Source: Diospyros lotus (lineage: Eukaryota; Streptophyta; Magnoliopsida; Ericales; Ebenaceae). From it: a DNA stretch of 64,000 nt. Made by a program: the position numbers and the translations under genes. The notes below the pieces were generated by a model that saw nothing but the letters and a program-made list of their open reading frames with translations, made no database searches and was not told the DNA's origin. Below, piece by piece: positions 40,701 through 52,700 of this stretch (the stretch's first letter is position 1; each line of letters starts with the position of its first letter). The DNA is taken from positions 1,550,001 to 1,614,000 of the forward strand of contig NC_068341.1 in assembly GCF_014633365.1 (NCBI RefSeq), given 5' to 3'.

Positions 40701-43700
40701 ACTGGTCATTTTGGGGTATGAAGTGAGTTCTCTCCCCACTCCATATCTAGGCCTCCCCTCTGGGGCTTCTTTTAAGTCCAAATCTGTTTGGAATGAGGTT
40801 ATCCAAAGAACTGAGGCACGACTAGCTTCATGAAAAAGTCAGTACCTCTCTCAAGGTGGAAGAGTTACCCATATGATGTCCTTGTTTAATATCATTGCTC
40901 CTACAGCAGCTCATCTTGAAAAAATATATACAGCTTTCATGTGCAGTGGTATAAGAGACAAGTTTAAGTTTTGCCATCCCGCCCAGGGAAAAGGTGTTAC
41001 AGATTACAAAGTTAATATAGTTTAACATAGCCCTTCTAGATAAGTGGTTGTGGTTCCAGGGCAGAGATGAAGGTTACAGAATAAGGTCAAAGTTGATAAG
41101 TACAATATTGAGTAGAGAGGTAGGTCTTTGGAAGGGAACTGTCAAAGTCTTATACCCTTTTTGCTAGTTTTAGGTTTATACGGTATAGGTAAGAGGGTCT
41201 CTTTTGGCTTGATAACTGGTGTGAACACATTGGCAGACATTAGAACCATATATCAATGAGCGTTAAAAAGGTCATCTCTGGTAAAAGAAAAATTAACCAT
41301 TTAGAGCAGTAATAGAGAAACAAAGAAATCTTCAACATCAGATAAAGAAAATCCAGCTCGGAGTGATAAAAGTTACTCTTAAGATCACTAAGGACACAAC
41401 AACCAAATTGATACCATATAACAGGAGTTACAAGAAATGAAGAGAAAGAAACTTAAAGCTGTAATCTAAACACAAACAGAAGCAAACCTTTTCAATGAGA
41501 TCAAGAACATCTTGATTGTCAACAAATTCTATATAACTCCAGTCAATTTCTTCCTTCGTATATTCTTCTTGCTCCATCTTGAAAACATGCTACCAAAATA
41601 ATTTAGACACATTATGGTCAGTTAAGAGGGAATTTCAAGGATGCCTACATACACAAAGGAGATAAAAAGGCATCCCCAGTGCACAAGAACCTGATTGAAA
41701 TGCTGCTGCAGTTTCTCATTTGTTAGATTGATGCAGAACTGCTCAAAGCTGCAAGGTTGCAATTAAGACATTTATGAAACCTGAATAAGCAAGAATGTTC
41801 CAAATATTCAAATCTGCAAAGCAGCGGTCTAACACTACTTTAACATATTTCATATTACACGAACACATTATATCATAAAAAATATGTTCAGAATGAAGAT
41901 CTCCTTCCACCAGACCCCTATAGAGAAAACACATAAAGAGGTTTTCCCTAAACAAAATCAAAAGAGCATTCTATGCATATGCAACCGAGGTCCTTGTGGC
42001 ATTTCCAAAAATAAAAATAAAAAAAAAAAAGCAAAAGACACCAATTCATTAAACCAACTTAAACTGATACCACGACCACAAGAATTTCACACCAGCTAAT
42101 AAAATATCTCCATTCAATAAGTAATGGGCTTTCATGCAGCACCCTGCAAAAATTAACCTCTGAAAATGATGAAATCAAAAGCATACCGCTTAAGCACCTG
42201 TTTGTCTTGAAACTCTCAAATCCATAGATATCTAGAACCCCGATTACGAACTTTGAACTGGGATCTTGACCGATAGAATTATTTATCTTGTTCACAAGCC
42301 TGTACCAAGAAACAAGATAGACCTTTAAGAAACAGCACAAACCACATATAATAATGAAGAATTAGAATACAAAATCCATCATTCACATTATGTTACCAAA
42401 ACTCCAGAAGCTTAGGTCCAATAAGCCCTCCAGAATAAATATTTCAACCCCTTGTAGACCTTCAAGGACTTCTATTAAATGTTTGTTCAATTACCCTTTT
42501 ACTTTCAAAAGCAATGCAGTTTTTACTCCCCAATATACGAAAACCAGCTTTCACCCTGCCACTAGTAAAAGAGAAGTCCCTATTGATAGTCAAAGTAGTT
42601 TTTATTTGATTGGTAATAGCCATTTGCAAGAAGCCAAAAAACTTGCACCCGTGAAAGCACACATTAAGAAGTAGAAAATTTTTTGGTAGCATTACATTGC
42701 AAGGTAGAAAAGTTCTGATAGCATGCTCAATTAAACAGGTAATTTACTCCCTGATTATGGATCCAATACTTAAAATTTACACCTATAAAGTAAAAATACC
42801 ATTAGTCTCCTATGTCTGTTTGAATAACCTTAGTTAATTTTGATAAGAATAAATATGATTGTTATAAACTCCTCTGAAAAACTCCGCCTGGGGATGTTAT
42901 CCACTGCCAGTCCCAAGTCCGGATAAAGGAGGAGGGTTGTGTTAGGTAGCCGACAGCCAACGTAAAACTTAGTCGGATCCAAAACATGAACTCTCGACAA
43001 ATTATGAAAAATCGTTTGGGCGTGGGCGTAACCCTTCATAGCGATGCACTACACTGCCCCCGTGTAGTGACAAGTGAGCTAGGGCCGCTGCATCGGCGCC
43101 CGGATGTAGTGATAAATGAGCAAGGGTTCCCACATTTGCTTGGACGGATGTGGGTAAAGAAGCTAGTCCAAAATCAAAATCAAAATCAAAATCAAAACCA
43201 AAATCAAAATCAAAATCAAAACCAAAACCAAAATCAAAATCAAAAACAAAATCAAATTCAAAGTCAAGGCCAGAAACAAAATCAAATCCAAAGTCAAGGC
43301 CAAAAACAAAATCATAGATTAAGGATTGGGTCATGGAACATAGGAACATTAACAGGCAAAGCTATAGAAGTGGTGGATGTGATGATTAGGAGAAAAATTA
43401 ATATTATGTGCCTTCAAGAGACGAGATGGGTAGGGAAAAAAGCAAAAACTTTATCAGAAGCTGGATATAAAATATGGTACACAGGAACCGATCGAGCAAA
43501 AAATGGAGTGGGGATTATTATGGATAAAAGCTTAACAGATGAGGTAGTGGATGTAAAGAGAATAGGGGATAGGATTATTATGGTGAAGATTAGTCTAGGA
43601 AGAATGACTATGAATATCTTTAGTACATATGCACCACAAGCGGGGTTAGGTGATGAGATAAAAGCAAAATTCTGGGAGGACCTAGAGGGACTCATACAAA

Positions 43701-46700
43701 TGATACCAAGAGGAGAGAAAGTGATTATAGGAGGTGACTTAAATGGGCACGTGGGTAGAGACTGAAACGGATATAGAGGTACACGGAGGGTATGGATTCG
43801 GGGAAATTAATAATGAGGGTAAATCTATTCTAGATTTTGCTATGGCATATGGGCTCATTATAACCAATACTAGGTTCAAAAACCGGGACGAACACTTAAT
43901 CACATATAAAAATATCACCTCAAGCACCCAAATAGATTACTTCCTCATGAGACAAGAGGATCAGTTATGTTGTAGGAATTGTAAGGTGATACCGGGAGAG
44001 TGTTTGACTACTCAACATAGACTTCTAGTACTTGACGTCCAAGTAAGAAATTGGAAAAGAAAAAATCACATAAAACAAAATCCAAGAATCAGGTGGTGGA
44101 ATTTAAAAGGGGAGAAACAACTAATCTTCAAAGAAAAATTAAGGGGTAGAAGGGAATGGAATGGAGAAAGACAGACAAACTAAATGTGGAAAGAAATGGC
44201 TAATGCTCTAAGAAGCACGGCAAAGGTAGTCCTTGGAGAGACAAATGGTAGAGCCCCTAACCTTAAGGAGTTTTGGTGGTGGAATGAAGAGGTACAATTG
44301 AAAATTAAAAATAAGAAAACTTGCTATAAGGCGGTATATTAATGCAACAATGAAGAAAATCAAAAAAATTATAAAGAAGCAAAAAAGGCAACAAAAAAAG
44401 CTGTTAGTGAAGCAAGGTTAAAAGCATATGAGAATCTATATAAACAACTTGATACAAAAGATGGAGAAAGGGATATATATAAATTAGCTAAAGCAAGAGA
44501 AAGAAAAACACGAGATTTAAATCAAGTGAAATGCATAAAAGATGACAATCAAAATGTTTTAGTAAATGAGGGAGCGATTAAGGAGAGATGGAAGGAGTAT
44601 TTCACAAAATTATTCAATGATGGTGGTGACACAAGAGTTAGGTTGGGACATCTTAGTAACTCCGAAGGGAATGTGAGCTACACATTCTATCGACGGATAA
44701 GTTCAAATGAAATAAGGCAAGCATTAAAAAAGATGAAAAATCGTAAGGCAGTAGGACCAGATAATATACCAATAGAAGCATGGAAATGCATGGGAGAAGA
44801 GGGCATCTCCTGACTAACGCAACTATTTAACGCCATCCTTAAATCAAAAAAGATGCCAAATGAGTGGAGGAAGAGTACTTTGGTTCCTATATATAAGAAC
44901 AAAGGAAATGTTCAAAACTGTGAAAATTATAGAGGAATTAAGTTAATGAGTCATACCATGAAACTCTGGGAGAGAGTAATAGAGCAGAGGCTCAGAAAGG
45001 AAACAAAGGTATCAAAAAATCAGTTTGGTTTCATGCCTGGTAGGTCAACAATGGAAGCTATATATTTACTGAGGCGTCTAATGGAAAGGTATCGAGATCA
45101 TCAGAAGGACCTACATATGGTGTTTATAGATCTAGAAAAGGCCTATGATAGAGTCCCTAGAGAAGTATTATGGAGGGTTTTAGAGAAGAAATGAGTCAAA
45201 ATAGCCTATATACAAGCCCTTAAGGACATGTATCATGGTGTAGAGACAAGGGTCAGAACATGCGGAGGGGATACTGAACCACTTACAACTACAATAGGAC
45301 TGCATCAAGGTTCTACACTAAGTCCATACTTATTTGCCCTAGTAATGGATGAACTCACTAAAGATATTCAGACAGATGTGCCATGGTGTATGCTATTTGC
45401 AAACGACATAGTGTTGGTGGATGAAACAAAAGAATGAGTGAACACTAAGCTTGAGTTGTGGAGAAACAATTTAGAATCTAAGGGATTTAAATTAAGTAGA
45501 AAGAAAACAGAATATATGGAATGCAAATTTAGTAAAAATGCAAGAGTGGATGATGTTATAATAAAATTAGAAGACCAAATCTTACAAAGAAAAGACCATT
45601 TTCGATATTTGGGATCAGTGATTCAAAAAGATGGAGAAATCCATGAGGATGTCGCACATAGAATTAAGGCAGGTTGGCTAAAATGGAGAAATGCATCGGG
45701 GGTGTTATGTGATGGTAAAATCCCATTAAAATTGAAAGGAAAATTTTATAGGACAGCTATAAGACCAGTCTTGCTGTATGGCTCAGAATGTTGGGCAGTC
45801 AAATACCAGCATGAGCAAAAGACGAGTGTAGCGGAGATGAGGATGTTAAGATGGATGTGCGGACATACAAGAAAGGATAAAATTAGAAATGAAGTTATTC
45901 GTAATAAGGTAGGAGTAGTGCCAATCGAGGAGAAGATGAGAGAGACTAGACTAAGATGGTTTGGTCATGTGAGAAGGAGACTAAGAGACGCTCCTGTGAG
46001 GAGAGTTGATGAAATGAAACAATTAGTCACAAAAAGAGGTAGAGGGAGACCCAAGAAGACTTTGGGAGAGACATTAAAATTTGATATGAAATATATGGAT
46101 CTAAATGAGGATATGACAAAAGACAGAAATACATGGAAGTCTAAAATTCATGTAGCCGACCCCACATAGTGGGATAAAGGCTGGATATGTTGTTGTTGTT
46201 GTTGTTGTTGTTATAAACTCCTCTGAATGAATGAAATTCAACGGAATCTAGATTGGCCATATCTTCATCCATAGGATCCTAACAGTCTGGATCAATCATG
46301 ATTTTATTTCCAACTGAACTCGTCATTTTCAAATGATATCCACAAGGGACAGACGGTTACTTAATATGGAATCAGATCTCTGATTCCAAAAAGTCTTGGG
46401 TTCAAGTCTCAATACATGTGCTTGTCCCCCATCATTCATGTATTTTGCACTCTTGTTCCACGTGCTACTGCACCTTAAGTTTAATATGTGTTATTTATGT
46501 GAATAAATGTTGGAAAGACAGATATAAATATTGGTCCCCTTTCTAAATAGCTTAAGCTTTCAGGACAAATGACATATAGCAATTAATGCAGTACCAAAAC
46601 TTTCATTCCAAGAGACTTGAGTTGAAGTATTATTATTGTGTTTGCTACTCATTGTTCATTATGTATACTCATGTTCTGTGTACATAGGTGCACCTTCATT

Positions 46701-49700
46701 TGGTCTGCCCAAGGTGATTGCAGATGGAGGAAAGTGTTAGAAAAGCCTAACAATATTGTTGAGCCCCTTCCTGACATTTTAATCTTTTGATACATGAAGT
46801 ACATTTATACTTCAAAATGGCACTTACCAATCAAACAATCTCGAGTAAACAATTTTGGCCAGAGCATCTCTACTGAGAGCAGCAGCATCTGGGTCAAGGC
46901 ATTTTGTTATAGTCTCATCACGAGTAACCATCACTCGTTTGCACAAGGAATCTTCAAGAGACTTCTCATCACACCTAAACAAGATTTGCAGATTATGGCT
47001 TTGTATTGTAAATGTGAACTTTTGGGGGGAGATAACGGAATAGATAGATCACTTACATCAAAAGCTCACATGCAGTTTTCAGATGGAACCGGGATTTATC
47101 ATCCTTAGGTTCAGAAGAATCCGTATCTGAACCCTTTGCAAACTCAATGTTGCCCAAGTGCAGAACTGCTGCCACAACTCGGAAAATTGCATCCTGCAAG
47201 AAAATTATTGTATGATATTTCTGTATCGGAATGCATCTTCTATTGAAACATCCCATGACCTAATTAGTAGGATGGTAAGAGGGTCCAATGAGAGACTTTT
47301 AAAAGCTGATGAGTTATTATTAGAATTTCTGAACCAAAAATGTGCAACATGGCAATTGATGAAGCAAGAAAAAAAACCTCAGGTAAGCAGCTGAGTTTGA
47401 ACTCAATTTTGCGGGACTAAATGAAGAGAAAAATAGATGCACTTTTAATATATTATTCGGATTAATGGAAGGACTCTAATGGAATAAAAATTATTAATTT
47501 TGGTTAAGAATTGAGAGAGTTGGATTAAACAAGACCTTCAGGCTTCAGCATGCCAGTGTTTTTCTCAAGAATTCTGGAATAAAAAAGGGTCTAGAAGATC
47601 ACTGACACATGTGCTTGTGCTGAAGCAGGTGAAGAGATTTCACGAGGAGAGTGGCAAGGAAAAATGCAAGAAAAAGAGCAGCAACACCTGCCTAGCTGCT
47701 TCAGCAGCTGGTGAGAGAAGGAAGTCAACTGTTTTTCATCAAATATTAACCTAAAGAGGGGGGAAAAAAATACAACTCTAAAGAGGAGGTTATGTACAAA
47801 TATGATAAGGGTATGTCCCACTCATTGAAGAAAGGACTTTCCATATCATCACAAGCTAAGAATGTACCTTGGTCCAGTGACTCAGGTCTGTCCCAAGATG
47901 TGGCACGTTACAACCAAGCTAATACACACCAAGGTAAGTTGATAAAATAAGCATACCGCTGTCCACCGTAATGGAGACAAGGCGCCATATCTATCATTTA
48001 AACAAGAATGATACTCTGATCAGATACCATACCTGCTCATCAGAACTGATCCCAACAATGTCCATGGCCTTTCTCGTTGCATGATATTCATTGCAATCAT
48101 TCACTCCATCCAACTCATAACAATTTGATTGATTAAGATAATGGAACATCCTCGGATTTCCCAACTTGAACCTATCAACATCCTACATCCACCATATGGA
48201 AACATATAAGTGCAGTAGATTCAAGAAATATAGTATCAAGAAACGCATGAAAATAGCATAGAACATGCAAAGTCAGAGTGATGAGAAATGAGTTTGGAAA
48301 ATCAAGAAGAAAAGAAAAGCAAATGCATAAAACCAATTATATATCATTACTAAAAATAACTATGAGGCTAGTGGAATTATCTCTTGATTTGAGGCCACAA
48401 GGTTATCTCTGGATCTGTATAATAAAATCATCACTTAAATCTGTTTGATACAAGGAAAATTATTACCTTCTTCTGTTTTTACTCACCAAAGAAAACAAGC
48501 ATTCATTCTTTCAAATCAACTTCCAGCAATCAAATTTAAAACATTATATGCTGGAATTGCTACACATATCATGCTAGAAGTCATCCGGACCACCAGCAGG
48601 TTTGACTAAAACAGAATAGTCACAAGTGGTCCTTAGCAAACTATAATGCTTCATGAGGATTAAATCTGGAAAAAAAAAGCATCACATCTTTTATTCAAGT
48701 ACAGCAGGTCAGAGAAAAAGTATTAATTCTTTTGCCACTTTACAAGAAACTATCTCGGGTGTAGCAGATTATTTCTCCAGAAGAGCAGTTACCAGCTGTT
48801 AATTTTTCTGATAGTTTAGTTGATAGCTGTACGCTTTCAGATACATATGTAACTGAAACAACTGCCTTAAAGAGTAGCCATATAAGCTACTCGAGACTGC
48901 TTTGGAGGTTGTTGAGTAATAACAAAAATTGAATTCCTTTCTCTCTTCAATTCTCTCCCTAATTTCTCTCTGTTTTCTTCCTCGTCTTTCTCTCTCGTTC
49001 TTAGGGACGAGAGAGAAAGATGAGGAAGAAAACAGAGAAAACTGAAATTATTTATTCCTAGGCATCACATCTAGAGTTAGAATTGCATCACACAATCTAA
49101 AGAAAGCATCACACGTAGAGAAAACTGAAATTATTCATTCACTGGTGAAAAAGAAATATATTATAATAGTTTTTATAGAGTTCTAGTAACCCTTTCCTTT
49201 CTAGGATTAGGAAAGTCATTCCTATTAGGAAACCCATCAAAATGGAAATTCTCCCTTTTCCTATTAGGAAACTAAACAAAATGGAAATCCTTCCTTTTCC
49301 TATTAGAAAGCTAAATAAAATCTAAAAATATTAATAATAAGATTAGGAAAAGACTATAAATAAAACCCTAATATAATTAGAGTTACCAAAAAATGACTTT
49401 AGGAAACATTATCAAAATTAAGCAAAGTTTCTAGGAGAGCTTTCCTTCATAAAACCATCCAAAATCAATGCTTGGGCCTTAGAACCAATTCTAAGACACA
49501 TCTTAAAATTCTTTAGAGTTTGCTCCCAATGTTCTCCATCAATGTGTTGGCATTGTTTGATGAATATGAGTAAGTTCAAGTCTTTGATGTGTCAATTTAT
49601 GACCCTTGAAATATGAGAGGCAGTTTGGTCATAGTCTAGGATAGATGTTGTTGTGTATTTAAGTGTGTGAGAGTGAGTGTGTGTCCCACATTGATTGTGT

Positions 49701-52700
49701 AAAAAGATGGGAGTGGGCATTTATATTTCTCCCTCTCACTTGGGTTTGGGTCTTAAGGGGCACCCAAATTTTGTGAGCGGGTGAACCCCTTTTGCCCACG
49801 CGCACCACTGCCACCGTTGTCTGTCCGGTCGGGTCAATTTATATATATATTTTTATATAAAGAAATTTTATTTTCTTTTATTTTTTATTCTTGTTTATCT
49901 TCTTCCTAGAGACGGACTAATTTCCAGACATGCAGGATTCCGTCCATTATTTCTCCGACTGTTCGATTGCTTCAAACATCGGGTATTTATGCTGATGTTT
50001 AATGCCAGCGGCGATTGGAGCGTCTCCAAAGCCCTATATAAGGCCGGTTTCCCTCAGTGTCTGGGCATCGATGCCGTAGCCTGTTGTAACCGGTACAGGG
50101 CGTATCTACCTTCAGGACAGCGCCTCCGGCGTGCTTCAACCACTGTCTCCGTTTCCAGATCTGTTGCTCCGGCGACTTCCTGGTTTGAATTTCCAGCCTC
50201 CTATATCTCTTCAGTTTGAATGCCGTTCCAGTTATTTTGTGTTGAATCTTCTTGCTATTACAAGATACGGATATATTTCTATATTGTTGCTGCCTACTAG
50301 TTGGGTTTGTGAAACTTCCAATTGTTGTGGTTGCTGTTGCTATAGTCAGATTTTCATTGATGTGCTAACAGATGTGAGCAACAAACATTCAAATGAACTT
50401 TACTCTTAGGTTCAATCCAGACTACGTTTTGGGCGCTAGAACTTCAATTAGTCACCTTCAACTAAATAGTGAGATAAAGAGATTACAGGATTAAAGGAAA
50501 TTTTGAAAAAAAGTAATCAAGGAAGGAATATGGATATTTTAGAAGAAAAAAAAATCCTGATGTTACAGCTATCGACTAAAACCCAATCCATAAGTGGCAA
50601 TCCATGAGCCACTAGTTTAGGTGTCAAAGCCAAAAAGAATAGTCACCTTATCACATCAGACAAGACTTTGTAACTAGTTGAAGGGCAAAATTAGACCCAA
50701 CTAATGATGGCGCATCACTTGTTCTTCCACTTATTTTATGGCCATAAAAAAATTTTGTTGTGTAGTTAGAAATCAAACTTAGTCCCTATCATTCAATGAC
50801 ATCACATAGTTTAGAGCAGGTATTTTAGTTTTTTTTAAAAACGCAAAAAGATAAAAAGCAGGTACTACCATGCTAGGGATAGAGCTTTTTTACAAAAATA
50901 ACTAGAATCCATATGCAGTTTCCCCTTGAGACCCAAGATTACCAACAAAGAACATTTCTGAGCTTCTAAAGACCAAATACCTGTGGTGGTGCAGCACAAA
51001 GCATGTAGAAACAATGATAATTTCTCTCAGGATCAGACACTTGGCAAACTCGTGATCTTTCAAGTAAATATGTTCTAATGGCAGCCCCTGAAATTCTTCC
51101 TTGTTGATCAAACTGGATCTCCACAAACTTACCAAAACGACTGAAATATATGAAACCATTTTGGGCAAAATTTGCTTTTAGCTGAACAGAAGATAGACTA
51201 GAAAACTCTGCAATTTGGGAGAAAAAGGAAATATTTAACAAAAGATATTAAACCTTGAATTGCTGTTTCTGACAGTCTTCGCATTTCCAAATGCTTCTAG
51301 AACAGGATTGGACTGCCAAATAAAATTCATAACATCACATGATTCAACATTAAGTCAACAACTCTTAAATGTTACCTTGTTAACAATCAAAAAAGTTGTC
51401 ACATATTTACCTCTAGGACTTGCTGCTCCACAGACCTTCCCTCAGCTGCAGCTCTCCCTCCCATATAGGCAAGATAACACATAAGCATTTTTGTGCTCTC
51501 TGTTTTACCAGCTCCACTCTCTCCACTAACCAAAATTGCCTGGCTTATTCCCTCATTAATCATCTGCCTGCAGTTAAAATGTCAACTTTTGTCAGGCACA
51601 ACAAAATATTTAAAGAAATCAAACAGTAGGCAGCTTACCTGTATGCTGCATCTGCAATTGCAAAAGGGTGGGGGCTGAGCTCACCAATGGCTGCCCCTTT
51701 ATACTTTTCCATCATATGGCGATCATATAAATGAGGTAGCCTTTGGAAAGGGTTCACAGCTATTAATATACTACCTGTGTAAGTCTGAAACACATCGGAT
51801 GAGTTAGTTTCATTAAAAGAACTGCTAGGACTCATATTTATGTATAATAAATTGTTGCAGCATGCCAAGCAAAACAATGTGCTTTTATGAAGCTTCATGC
51901 AGCTGCTTTTAATCTGTTGTTTCTGCAGCGTATGATAAAGCTGATACTTCAGCTCCATAGAAGCAACCCAAAGACCAAATACTAGCACGAAATTCAGTAA
52001 CATATAATGAATCTAACAATTCAAAAAGGCTGCATAATTCAGGGAAGAAGCATAGATATCATCTGAAAAATACTCACGTAAATTTCATTCATGTCATATC
52101 GAGATTTTAGATTCTGAAGAACCCCTGGCTCATGAAGATAAGCCAGCTTTGTCATGTCATCCACACCACAGGAAGGAGCCTCAACATCTTTTGGGTAGAT
52201 ATTAGACACATTAGCAACAACCTTCACCACAAACATAGCAAAAAAATCAAAAACAATTTCCAACTCAAGTTCCGTGTCAGTGAAGAGGCAACAACTCCAG
52301 GTAGTCATTCCCTTTCTTTTTTTCTTTTTCTTTTTTTTGAAAAGTGAATAACTATATTCTTCATGAACAATATATGCATAAGGATCTTCATTCCAATAAG
52401 CCAAAGGAGAAACCAGGGAGGACAGTTAGGACTTTGGATTAACCTTGCATGATTACTGTGACTAGTGTGATCGCTTAATTAAAGTACTTGTCAGGAATAG
52501 AGGCAATCGGTACGGTCAATGGATCCTTGAAAATATTGGAAACTACACTGATTGTTTAGAATGCAACCTATACAGAACTACTTTGCCCCATAAAATAAGA
52601 AAGTATGTAGGAAATCTTACTCTTCATTTTATTAGAAAGAAAGAAATGAATACAAATCACACAAGTAAGAAGCAAATCCCAATCAATATCACAACATAAG

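Larger units (their letters stand above)
42879..46207 (+). mobile_element. RTE-clade LINE, nearly full length
   Basis: About 3.3 kb ending GTAGCCGACCCCACATAG, then GGATATG(TTG)n, the simple-repeat tail typical of RTE elements. Flanked by a 20-bp direct repeat (42859-42878 and 46208-46227, core GTTATAAACTCCTCTGAA). Inserted in the intron between myosin exons 10 and 11. Three other fragments of the same family lie at 8622-9400, 15586-15644 and 39962-40108, and probably one at 53080-53330. Confidence 0.92.

Noticed and set aside
43002..43349. Minus-strand FDFDFG-rich 115-residue frame
   Set aside because: It is the antisense shadow of the Q/N repeat in the LINE ORF.
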